Source of the DNA: Actinomycetes bacterium
GTDB lineage: Bacteria > Actinomycetota > Thermoleophilia > Solirubrobacterales > Solirubrobacteraceae
DNA length: 55,993 nucleotides
Direction of reading: 5' to 3'
NCBI GenBank assembly: GCA_021784895.1
Contig: JAJYHG010000167.1
Coordinates: 1-55,993 of the forward strand
The notes beneath the pieces are model-generated. The model did no database searches. It was not told the DNA's origin and worked only from the letters and a program-made list of their open reading frames with translations. Both the position numbers and the translations under genes were made by a program. Below, one piece after another: positions 43,384 to 51,254 of this stretch (position 1 is its first letter; every line of letters starts with the position of its first letter).

Positions 43384-44750
43384 GCCAATGCGAACTCCCG
43401 CTGCGCCCCAGCCAGCACCGTGTGCATGCGCTCAACGATATCGTCCAGCACCTGATCGTCTGAGATCAGCGGTGGCGCGATCTGCAGAACCGAGTCGCCG
43501 CGATCGTCGGCGCGCGCGATCAGCCCGGCTTTGAACAGCGCCGGGGGCATGTAGCCGCGCAGCAGCCGCTCGCGCTCATCGGCGTCAAAGCGCCCGCCGT
43601 GCTCGTCCCGGACAAGCTCGACCGCCCAGAAGAAACCGGCCCCGCGGACGTCGCCGACGATCGGGAGATCCTCCTTGAGCTGCTCGAGCCGGGCACGCAG
43701 GCCGTCCTCGCGCGCGTGGACGTTCTCGAGCACGCCCTCACGCTCAAAGATCTCGAGGTTCTTGAGCGCGATCGCCGCGCAGAGCGGGTGCCCGCCGAAG
43801 GTGATCCCGTGCATCAGCGTGCGCTTGTCCTCATAAAGCGGCGCCGCCACCTTGCCGGAGACGAGCACCGCACCCATCGGGGCGTAGGCCGAGGTCAGGC
43901 CCTTGGCGACCGTGATCAGGTCGGGGATGGTGTCGTAACGGGTCACGCCAAAGTACTCACCCAGACGGCCGAAGCCGGTGATCACCTCGTCGGCGTGCAG
44001 CAGGATCCCGTAGCGGTCGGCGATCCGCCGCAGCCCCTGCCAGTAGCCTGGCGGCGGCACCAGGCAGCCGCCCGCGTTCTGCACCGGCTCGGCGATGATC
44101 ACCGCGATCGTGTCGGGCCCCTCCTCGATGATCACGTCCTCGATCTCTGAGAGCAGCTTGGCGGTGAGCGCCTCACCCGCGAGCTCGGAGCGATAAGCGT
44201 TGGTGTTGAAGACGTGCCGCGTGTAGATCGCCGGCTCACCGAAGGGCTCCTTGTAGCCCGGCACGCCGGTGAACGAGAGCGCGCCGAGCGTCACGCCGTG
44301 GTAGGCGATGTTGCGCGCGATCGCCTTGAGCCGCTGCGGCTCGCCGTTGGCGAGGTGGTAGTGACGCGCGATCTTCCAGGCCGCCTCGACCGCCTCCGAG
44401 CCGCCGGAGGTGAAGAACACGCGATCGATGCCCTCGGGCGCGAGCCCGGCCAGGCGGTCGGCCAGCTCAAGCGCCGGCGGGTGCGCCGTGCCCCACATCG
44501 TGTTGAAGGCGAGCTGCTGGAGCTGACCCGCCGCCACCGTACCCATCTCCTCACCGTAGGAGTAGCCGATCTGCGCGCAGAAGAGGCTCGAGAGCCCATC
44601 CACATAGCGGTTGCCGTGGGTGTCGAAGACGTAGGCGCCCTCACCCCGCTCGACGACCATCAGCTCACTGCCGCCGGGGGCGAAGTTGCCGTTGCGCGTG
44701 AAGTGCAGAAGCGCTGAGCCCTGCGCGTAGGTACCTGCCTGTGGAGCCAT
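43380..44750 (-). CDS. Class III PLP-dependent aminotransferase
   Basis: A 456-residue fold-type I omega-aminotransferase. It has DTHGNRYVDGLSSLFCAQIG, FFTSGGSEAVEAAWKIARHY, YHGVTLGALSFTG, IIAEPVQNAGGCLVPPPGYW, HADEVITGFGRLGEYF, and the PLP-binding Lys in DLITVAKGLTSAYAPMGAVL. It converts amino groups of amines or omega-amino acids to aldehydes with pyruvate or 2-oxoglutarate as acceptor; the substrate is not evident. ATG at 44750 has GGAGG upstream. It is coupled to the cation transporter gene downstream. Confidence 0.93.
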   Translation of the reverse strand: MAPQAGTYAQGSALLHFTRNGNFAPGGSELMVVERGEGAYVFDTHGNRYVDGLSSLFCAQIGYSYGEEMGTVAAGQLQQLAFNTMWGTAHPPALELADRLAGLAPEGIDRVFFTSGGSEAVEAAWKIARHYHLANGEPQRLKAIARNIAYHGVTLGALSFTGVPGYKEPFGEPAIYTRHVFNTNAYRSELAGEALTAKLLSEIEDVIIEEGPDTIAVIIAEPVQNAGGCLVPPPGYWQGLRRIADRYGILLHADEVITGFGRLGEYFGVTRYDTIPDLITVAKGLTSAYAPMGAVLVSGKVAAPLYEDKRTLMHGITFGGHPLCAAIALKNLEIFEREGVLENVHAREDGLRARLEQLKEDLPIVGDVRGAGFFWAVELVRDEHGGRFDADERERLLRGYMPPALFKAGLIARADDRGDSVLQIAPPLISDDQVLDDIVERMHTVLAGAQREFALA

Positions 44751-44994
44751 TGGCTGCCTCCGAATCTGCTCGCCTCGAGATCTAACCGATAGCCGACTCT
44801 ATAGAGCATCAGCGCCCGGCGCAGCGGGCCGCGGGCCGCATTTCCTACGCGGCGGCCAAGTGCCGCGCCCGCTCAGGACGGTGCGGCACACAAAACGTCC
44901 AGCCCGCGGAGCGCCGCGGCGGCGAGCTGCGCGCAGCTGACTTCGGGGGACCGAACAAGCACGGCCCCAGCGGGGTCGCTACGTTTCGGCCGCC
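44751..44994. promoter_or_regulatory. Divergent promoter region, aminotransferase/nitroreductase
   Basis: A 244-base gap with no gene. A 10-base palindrome CTCTATAGAG lies at 44797-44806, about 47 bases before the aminotransferase start, in a locally AT-richer stretch, and may be a promoter element or operator. Nothing else was recognised. Confidence 0.35.
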
Positions 44995-45504
44995 ATGAAA
45001 TTAGAGGAGGCGATCCACACCCGCCGCACGCACAAGGTCTTTGGCAGCGAGCCGGTCGCGCGCGAACTGCTCGACGAGCTCTTCGAGCTCGCCCGGTGGG
45101 CGCCCAACCACCACGTCACCAACCCGTGGCGCTTCCGTGTCCTCGGCCCACGCTCGCTGGCGGCCCTGAAGGAGGCCGCCGGTCCGGACGCGGCGCGTAA
45201 GCTCGACCGTGCGCCGACGCTCGTGGCCGTCACGCAGGTCCGCGACGAGGACCCCGTGCAGGACGAGGACGACCTCTGTGCCGTCGCCTGCGCGGCCTAC
45301 ATCGTGCTGCTCGCCGCCCACGGACGCGGCCTGGTGGGCTACTGGCGCTCGCCCGGCGTGCTGCGCACGCAGGCCGGGCGGGATGCGTGCGACATCGGCG
45401 CCGGCGAGCGGTTCGTCGGACTGCTGCACCTGGGTTCTGCGCGCCAACCGGCGAAGGTCAAGGAGCGCGCGCCGGTGCAGAGCTTCACGACCTACCTCGA
45501 CTGA
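44995..45504 (+). CDS. Nitroreductase family protein
   Basis: A 169-residue FMN-dependent oxidoreductase. The N-terminus IHTRRTHKVFGSEPV supplies the usual Arg-Arg FMN contact, followed by ELARWAPNHHVTNPWRFRVL and a C-terminal GAGERFVGLLHLGSARQPAK. The fold is that of the small nitroreductase/BluB-like group. The physiological substrate is unknown. ATG at 44995. It ends two bases before the pfkB remnant on the opposite strand, which may mark a deletion junction. Confidence 0.87.
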   Translation: MKLEEAIHTRRTHKVFGSEPVARELLDELFELARWAPNHHVTNPWRFRVLGPRSLAALKEAAGPDAARKLDRAPTLVAVTQVRDEDPVQDEDDLCAVACAAYIVLLAAHGRGLVGYWRSPGVLRTQAGRDACDIGAGERFVGLLHLGSARQPAKVKERAPVQSFTTYLD

Positions 45505-45505
45505 G

Positions 45506-46200
45506 CTAATCGCCGTCCCTGCTGTCGCTAGCGGCGCACACGACCGGCTCGGCTCCGCTTGTGATCACGAGGGTCGCGCCCCGCTTGGGCGCGACCCTCG
45601 GCACGGCGTCCCGGTCGACCCGCCGGAGCGTCACACCGAACACCTCCGCGAGCTCCACAGCGTTCAGGGACACGCGGTCTGCGTGTTGGCGCGCGTCGTC
45701 GAGCCGGCGGCCACTCAGCTCGACCGACACGCTGAGCCCCTGGGCGGTGGCGGCCTGTACGCACTCGAGCGCCGCGCCGTCAACTGTCGAGCCGATGTGC
45801 AGGTGGCTGGCCCCCGCGACGGCCGCGAGCGCGGCGGCCGACGCCCGCTCGGGACGCAGGGCTGGCTCACGGTGCCTGACGATGCGCTTGTCGGCGCCCG
45901 CGATCCAGCAGCAGGCTCTTGAGGTGCCCGCCTCGCGACAACCTCCACGCCCGCGCAGCCAACGCCTGAGCGACCGAGCCGGCACAGGCAGGCGCGGCCC
46001 TCTGTGTCGGCGCCGACGGCGCCGATCAGCTCCACCCGGTCCACCAGCGGCGCGAGCCAGGTGGCGGTGTTGGCGGCCGACCCTCCAAGCCCCGCGTGCA
46101 CGGCCTCCGCGTCGAGCTTCTCGTGGGGCCCGGGCGAGCGCTCGAGCAGCCAGATCTCGTCCCAGTTGATGCTCCCGCAGACCGCGACCGTGGCCACCAC
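45506..46200 (-). pseudogene. PfkB-family sugar kinase, frameshifted and 3'-truncated
   Basis: The N-terminal half reads TVAVCGSINWDEIWLLERSP, then HAGLGGSAANTATWLAPLVD and IGAVGADTEGRACL in one frame. Around 45930-45940 the homology moves to another frame, continuing REAGTSRACCWIAGADKRIV and ASHLHIGSTVDGAALEC to GATLVITSGAEPVVC. The C-terminal GAGD anion-hole/base motif of PfkB kinases is missing because the frame ends at 45506, against the nitroreductase gene. Two lesions make an active ribokinase-like enzyme unlikely, though a sequencing error could explain the frameshift alone. Confidence 0.8.
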
Positions 46201-46268
46201 CCGCGCAGGCTTTCTGAAGCGCGGCGCCACACGGGAACCGCTCAGCTGGCCTAGGCTTGGTGGTGGCA

Positions 46269-47513
46269 ATGTCTGAGCGCAGCCGCGTAGCACCGTTCCG
46301 GCGCCTGGTCGGAGCGACGGGACTCTCGCGGATCGGCGACGCGATCCGGATCTTCGCGCTCACGCTGTGGGTCTACGCCCACACGGGCCACTCCGGGCCG
46401 GCGATCGCCGCGCTGACGCTCGCTCAGGCCCTTCCTGCGGTGGCGGTCGGCGTCGCCGCGGGCGCGCTGGTGGACCGGCACTCGCGCCGGCGGATCCTGA
46501 CACGGGCGGCGGGCGCCGAGTGCATGGTGACCTGCCTGCTGATCCTCGCCGTGGTGCTCGGCAACGTGGTGTTGGCCTTAGCGCTGGTGGCAGTAGGCAC
46601 GGCGCTGGACACGCTCGAGACGATCGTCGCCCGGACTTGGCTGCCGTCTCTGGTGGAGCCTGAGCGCCTGCAGTCAGCGAACGCGCAGTGGGAGGTCACA
46701 GAGCAGGTGGCATTCCTGTTCGGTCCGGCCGCAGCGGCGGTGCTCTACGCCACCGTGGGGGTGGCGCCCGCGCTGCTGATCGATGCCGCGAGCTTCATCG
46801 CGCTCGGGGCGATCGCCGCCACGATCCCGCTGCGCCTCGCGCGGGTCGCGGCGCGGCCGCCGGTCGCTGAGCCGGAGGCCGTTGACCGCGTCCCACGTAG
46901 TGGCGAGTCCGGTGGCACGTCCACAGCCGGCGTGATCGCCGGCCTGCGGTACATCGCCGCGCGACCTGCGCTGGGCCTGCTGATGGGCTCGGCGGGCCTT
47001 GCTGCGCTCGCGGCCGGGATCAACAACACGGTCATGATCTTCTTCGTCACCGAGGCGCTCAAACGCAGGCCTGAGCTGCTGGCAGCGCTGCCGACGGCCA
47101 ACGGGATCGCCCAGATCGCCGCCGGTGGTGCCGTCATCGCCCTGGCCAGGCGCCAGCCGCTGCACCTCACGCTGCGGGCCGGGGCCGCGCTGATGGCGAC
47201 CGGGGCGCTGATGATCGCCGTCGCCCCGTCGCTCACCATCCTGGTGCTCGGCGTGGTCATCACCTCGCTCGGCAACGCACCGCTGAACATCGGGCTGATG
47301 ACCTTCGAGCAGCAGACCGTCGAGGTCGGCATGCTCGGCCGGGTCAGAGGCGCACAGCAGTCGCTCGGCAACGGCAGCTTCGCTTTGGGCAGCATCCTCG
47401 TCGGCGCCCTGGTCGCCACCAGCGGCCCGCGCAGCCTGCTGTTCGTGTCCTTGGGCGCGAACTTGCTGATGTGGTTGTTGCTCGAGGCCGGCCCGGTGCG
47501 TTCGCTTCGGTGA
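46269..47513 (+). CDS. MFS transporter
   Basis: A 414-residue major facilitator with about 12 helices: FRRLVGATGLSRIGDAIRIF at the start, AAGALVDRHSRRRILTRAAG as motif A, and TWLPSLVEPERLQSANAQWE plus TVEVGMLGRVRGAQQSLGNG as DHA3-like segments. The substrate is unknown. ATG at 46269 is preferred to TTG at 46257. The stop codon lies inside the left arm of the dispersed palindrome at 47508-47558. The start lies 68 bases from the divergent pfkB remnant. Confidence 0.88.
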   Translation: MSERSRVAPFRRLVGATGLSRIGDAIRIFALTLWVYAHTGHSGPAIAALTLAQALPAVAVGVAAGALVDRHSRRRILTRAAGAECMVTCLLILAVVLGNVVLALALVAVGTALDTLETIVARTWLPSLVEPERLQSANAQWEVTEQVAFLFGPAAAAVLYATVGVAPALLIDAASFIALGAIAATIPLRLARVAARPPVAEPEAVDRVPRSGESGGTSTAGVIAGLRYIAARPALGLLMGSAGLAALAAGINNTVMIFFVTEALKRRPELLAALPTANGIAQIAAGGAVIALARRQPLHLTLRAGAALMATGALMIAVAPSLTILVLGVVITSLGNAPLNIGLMTFEQQTVEVGMLGRVRGAQQSLGNGSFALGSILVGALVATSGPRSLLFVSLGANLLMWLLLEAGPVRSLR

Positions 47514-47558
47514 GGGAGGGGTTTCCGTCCCCCAGGGACGGAAACCCCTCCCTCACCG
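47508..47558. repeat. 24-bp perfect hairpin, copy 2 of a dispersed palindrome
   Basis: Arms 47508-47531 and 47535-47558 pair perfectly around CCA, the complement of the TGG loop at 23966-24024. The shared core is GAGGGAGGGGTTTCCG. Next to it a stem pair differs (C-G in copy 1, T-A here) on both sides, so pairing is kept. It follows the MFS gene and covers its stop codon, so it may also act as a terminator. Confidence 0.9.
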
Positions 47559-47603
47559 GGCCCAGCCGCACAGCAGTAGCGCTTGATACAGCTTTTGACT
47601 AGG

Positions 47604-47617
47604 ATGTAGCAGTACAT
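47604..47617. promoter_or_regulatory. Candidate operator at the rpiR-hut operon start
   Basis: ATGTA-GCAG-TACAT is an inverted repeat that overlaps the regulator's ribosome binding site (AGGATG) and start codon. It is a plausible autoregulatory site for the hut regulator, but the arms are only five bases. Confidence 0.3.
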
Positions 47618-48473
47618 GCAGCAAGCCACCGCCACAACCGGGCAGCTCTCTGACCTCTTCGCCCAAGCGCGCCTCACGCCGGTGCAGCGGCGGATCGCCG
47701 CGCACATAGTGCAGCGCGGCCCGCAGGCGGCCTTCTGCTCGAGCATCGAGCTGGCCGAGCAGGTGGGCGTCAGCCAGCCGTCGGTCACACGCCTGGCAAC
47801 GGCGCTCGGATACGCCGGCTTCAGCGACCTGCAGCGGGCGATCCGGGCGCTCGTCCTGGAGGAGCGGGCGCCCAGCAGGGCGCCCGCTGATGCAGAGAAC
47901 AAGCTGCAGCACGCCGTGGGCCACGCGATCGACGCACTGGCGGTCCTGCGCCGCCAGCTGGCCGACCCAGACGCACTCGAGCACGCCGCGCAGGCGCTCG
48001 CCCAGACACCGGTGCTGCCCGTCCACGGCAGCCGCAGCGCCGCGCCGCTGGCGGCGCAGTTTGAGTTCTTCGCCGCCAAGATCCACCCGGATGTGCGCCT
48101 GCTGACGGGCTCGCGCACCGAGCTGCTGGACGGGCTCGAGCGCGCCGCCGCGGGCGGCGCGACAGCGCTCCTGGCGCTCGCGCTGCCGCGCTACCCGCGC
48201 GAACTGGCCGAGCTGCTCGAAGCGGCGCGCGAGCGTGACATCGAGGTGGTGCTGCTCACCGACTCGCCGCTCTCCCCGCTCGCCGCCCTGGCGACCAGCA
48301 CGCTGTGGGCGCCGGTCAGCTCGGACCTGGTTTTCGACGCGGCCGTGGCGCCGCTGCAGCTGGTGACGGTCCTGCTCGAGGTGCTCGCCGACGCGCGGCC
48401 GGCGCGCACGCGCGAGCGGCTCGAGCGCTTCGACGCCTGGGCCGACGCCCACGACTACTTCACTCCGGCATGA
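47616..48473 (+). CDS. MurR/RpiR family regulator of the hut operon
   Basis: A 285-residue regulator. The N-terminal HTH_6 domain (residues 8-85) includes LTPVQRRIAAHIVQRGPQAA and AEQVGVSQPSVTRLATALGY. The SIS-like ligand domain follows, with VLPVHGSRSAAPLAAQFEFF and ALALPRYPRELAELLEAARE. SIS domains usually bind phosphosugars, yet the gene heads the histidine-degradation operon and overlaps the next gene by four bases, so control of hut is likely. A linker between the domains is encoded by an 11-bp hairpin (47863-47888). Confidence 0.87.
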   Translation: MQQATATTGQLSDLFAQARLTPVQRRIAAHIVQRGPQAAFCSSIELAEQVGVSQPSVTRLATALGYAGFSDLQRAIRALVLEERAPSRAPADAENKLQHAVGHAIDALAVLRRQLADPDALEHAAQALAQTPVLPVHGSRSAAPLAAQFEFFAAKIHPDVRLLTGSRTELLDGLERAAAGGATALLALALPRYPRELAELLEAARERDIEVVLLTDSPLSPLAALATSTLWAPVSSDLVFDAAVAPLQLVTVLLEVLADARPARTRERLERFDAWADAHDYFTPA

Positions 48474-49729
48474 ACGCCGCCGAGCGGGCCTATGCGCAGG
48501 ACCGGTTCGAGCAGCTGTTCGGCGAGCTCAGTGCGATCGGGCTGGCCGCCGACGGGTCGACGACGCGGCTTGCCTGGACAACGGAGGCTGCCGCCGCGGC
48601 GCAGTGGTTTGAAAGTACCGCCCGGGCGCTCGGGCTCGCGCCGGAGCGCGACCGCAACGGCAACCAGTGGGCCTGGCTGGGCGAGCCCGGCCCGGGGGCG
48701 ATCGTGACCGGCAGCCACTCAGACAGCGTGCGCGAGGGCGGGCGCTTCGATGGCGCGCTGGGGGTGGTTGCCGGGTTCGTGGCGGTTGAGCTGCTCGCCC
48801 GCCGTGGCGGCACGCGCCGCCCGCTGGCGGTGGTCTCGTTCGCCGACGAGGAGGGCGGGCGCTTTGACACGCCGACCTTCGGCAGCCGCCTGCTGACCGG
48901 CGCGCTCGAGCTCGCGAGCGTGAGCGGGCGCCGCGACCGCGACGGCGTGACGCTGCGGGCGGCGCTCGAGCGGGCTGGTCTTGACGTAGACGGCATGGGC
49001 GCCGACCCGGAGCGGCTCGAGCAGATCGCCGCGCTGGTGGAGCTCCACATCGAGCAGGACACGCTGCTCGGGCGCCTTGACGCGCCGCTCGCGCTCGGTA
49101 CCCAGATCCTGCCGCACGGGCGCTGGCGCTTTGAGTTGCGCGGCGAGGCGGGCCACGCCGGCACCACCCCGATCCAGGAGCGCCGCGATCCGATGCAGGC
49201 GCTAGCCGCCGCGATAACCATGGCGCGCCAGGCGGCGGTCGAGCTGGGCGCACTGGCCACTGTCGGCAAGCTAGAGGTCTCGCCGGGCGCCACCAACGCG
49301 ATCCCCGAGCGGGTGACCCTGTGGCTCGACGTCCGCGCCGAGCAGGAGGCGGCGATCGAGGCGGTACTCGAGCGGACCACCGCGGCTGCGCAGGCTGCCG
49401 CAGCGGCAAACCGGGTCGAGCTCGAGATCCGCCGCGAGTCGTTCACCAACGCGGTGCGCTTCTCGCCGCGGCTGCGCGAGCGCGTGGCGGCGGTGCTCGC
49501 GGCCCACGGGATCGCGGATGTGCCGATGGCGACCGGCGCAGGTCACGACGCGGGCGCACTGGCTGACGCGATCCCGACGGCGATGCTGTTCGTGCGCAGC
49601 GCCAACGGCGCGAGCCATTCCCCGCGGGAGCTCGCGAGCGTAGAGGATTGCCTGACCGGCATCGGCGCGCTCACCGAGGTGCTCGCCGAGCTTGCAAACG
49701 AGGAGACGGGAGTGGACGGGGATGGCTGA
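48470..49729 (+). CDS. M20 amidohydrolase (allantoate/N-carbamoyl type) in hut operon
   Basis: A 419-residue Zn-peptidase-like amidohydrolase. Metal ligands are visible: His in VTGSHSDSV, Asp in GGRFDGALGV, Glu pair in VSFADEEGGRFD, His in LVELHIEQ and His in ANGASHSPRE. It is annotated by similarity as allantoate amidohydrolase or N-carbamoyl-L-amino-acid hydrolase. Streptomyces hut clusters carry a similar gene, as I recall. HutF releases N-formylglutamate and no hutG is present, so this enzyme may be the deformylase (inference). ATG at 48470 overlaps the regulator stop; its end overlaps hutH by eight bases. Confidence 0.88.
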   Translation: MNAAERAYAQDRFEQLFGELSAIGLAADGSTTRLAWTTEAAAAAQWFESTARALGLAPERDRNGNQWAWLGEPGPGAIVTGSHSDSVREGGRFDGALGVVAGFVAVELLARRGGTRRPLAVVSFADEEGGRFDTPTFGSRLLTGALELASVSGRRDRDGVTLRAALERAGLDVDGMGADPERLEQIAALVELHIEQDTLLGRLDAPLALGTQILPHGRWRFELRGEAGHAGTTPIQERRDPMQALAAAITMARQAAVELGALATVGKLEVSPGATNAIPERVTLWLDVRAEQEAAIEAVLERTTAAAQAAAAANRVELEIRRESFTNAVRFSPRLRERVAAVLAAHGIADVPMATGAGHDAGALADAIPTAMLFVRSANGASHSPRELASVEDCLTGIGALTEVLAELANEETGVDGDG

Positions 49730-51254
49730 TGAGACGGTCTTGATCGGGGGCGAGACGCTCACGCCCCAGGATGTCGCGCGCGTCGCGCGCGAGGATGCGC
49801 CGGTGGCGATCCACCCGCGGGCGCTCGAGCGGATCGATCGCGCCTTCACACAGATCCAGAGCCTGTCTGAGTCTGGCAACCCGGTCTACGGGGTCTCGAC
49901 CGGCTTCGGGGCGCTGTCGACGACCCGCATCCCGCGCGAGCAGTGGACGGCGCTTCAGCATTCGCTGGTGCGCTCGCACGCGGCCGGCATGGGCGCGCCG
50001 GTCGAGCGCGAGGTCGTGCGCGCGATGATGCTGCTGCGCGCCCGCACGCTCGCCCTCGGGCACTCGGGCGTGCACCGGCGCACGATCGAGCAGATCCTGG
50101 CGCTGCTCAACGCCGGCCTCACCCCGGTGGTCCCCGAGCACGGCTCGCTGGGCGCGAGCGGCGATCTGGCGCCGCTGGCTCACTTCTCCCTGGCCTTGCT
50201 TGGCCAGGGAGAAGTAACGGACGCTGGCGGTCGTACGCTGCCCGCGGCACAGGCGCTGGCGGCGGCCGGGCTCGAGCCGCTCGCACTCGGGCCGAAGGAG
50301 GGCCTATCCCTGATCAACGGCACCGACGGGATGCTCGGGATGCTGGCACTGGCGCTGCTCGATCTGGAGCTGTTGTGCCGGACCGCGGACGTGGCGGCAG
50401 CGATGAGCGTCGAGGCGCTGCTCGGCACCGACACAGCCTTTGACCCCGCCGTGCAGGCACTGCGCCCACACGCCGGGCAGGCGACGAGCGCCGCCAATCT
50501 CACGCGGCTGATGGCGGGCTCCGCGATCGTCGCCTCCCACCGCGAAAACGACGACCGTGTCCAGGACGCCTACTCGATGCGCTGCGCGCCCCAGGTGGTG
50601 GGGGCGGCGCGTGACGTGCTCGCCTACGCCCGCGGCGTTGCCGAGATAGAGCTCGCCTCGGCGGTGGATAACCCGAGCGTGCTCGACGACGGGCGGCTGG
50701 TATCGAACGGCAACTTCCACGGCATCCCGCTCGGCTTCGCGGCCGACTTCCTGGCGATCGCCGCGGCCGAGATCGGCGCGATCTCCGAGCGCCGCGTCGA
50801 CCGGCTGCTCGACGTGACCCGCTCGATGGGCCTGCCGGCCTTCCTCGCTCAGAGTCCGGGCCTGGACTCCGGGCTGATGATCGCCCAGTACACCGCGGCG
50901 GCGCTGGTGGCTGAGAACCGGCGGCTGGCGGCGCCCGCGAGCGTCGACTCGATCCCCACCTCCGGGATGCAGGAGGACCACGTCTCGATGGGCTGGAGCG
51001 CGGCGCGCAAGCTGCGCCGCAGCCTGCACAACCTGACCCGCATCCTGGCTGTAGAGCTGCTCTGCTCAGCGCGGGCGCTGGAGCTGCGGGCGCCGCTTGC
51101 GAGCGCCCCGGCGACCGCGGCGGTGACGGCGCTGATCGACCCGCGGCCGGGGCCGGACCGCAGCCCCGCGCCGGAGCTCGAGCGGGTCGCGGGACTGATT
51201 GAAAGCGGCGCGGCGCTGGCGGCGGCAGAGCAGGTGATCGGGGGGCTCGAGTGA
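49722..51254 (+). CDS. hutH: Histidine ammonia-lyase
   Basis: A 510-residue lyase that removes ammonia from L-histidine to give urocanate. The MIO cofactor forms from Ala-Ser-Gly in HGSLGASGDLAPLAHFSLAL. GNPVYGVSTGFGALSTTRI, NGTDGMLGMLALALLDLELL, QDAYSMRCAPQVVGAARDVL and DNPSVLDDGRLVSNGNFHG are conserved. A 14-bp perfect hairpin (50182-50215) lies in the coding sequence just after the MIO site without lengthening the protein. ATG at 49722; the stop overlaps the hutI GTG. Confidence 0.97.
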   Translation: MADETVLIGGETLTPQDVARVAREDAPVAIHPRALERIDRAFTQIQSLSESGNPVYGVSTGFGALSTTRIPREQWTALQHSLVRSHAAGMGAPVEREVVRAMMLLRARTLALGHSGVHRRTIEQILALLNAGLTPVVPEHGSLGASGDLAPLAHFSLALLGQGEVTDAGGRTLPAAQALAAAGLEPLALGPKEGLSLINGTDGMLGMLALALLDLELLCRTADVAAAMSVEALLGTDTAFDPAVQALRPHAGQATSAANLTRLMAGSAIVASHRENDDRVQDAYSMRCAPQVVGAARDVLAYARGVAEIELASAVDNPSVLDDGRLVSNGNFHGIPLGFAADFLAIAAAEIGAISERRVDRLLDVTRSMGLPAFLAQSPGLDSGLMIAQYTAAALVAENRRLAAPASVDSIPTSGMQEDHVSMGWSAARKLRRSLHNLTRILAVELLCSARALELRAPLASAPATAAVTALIDPRPGPDRSPAPELERVAGLIESGAALAAAEQVIGGLE

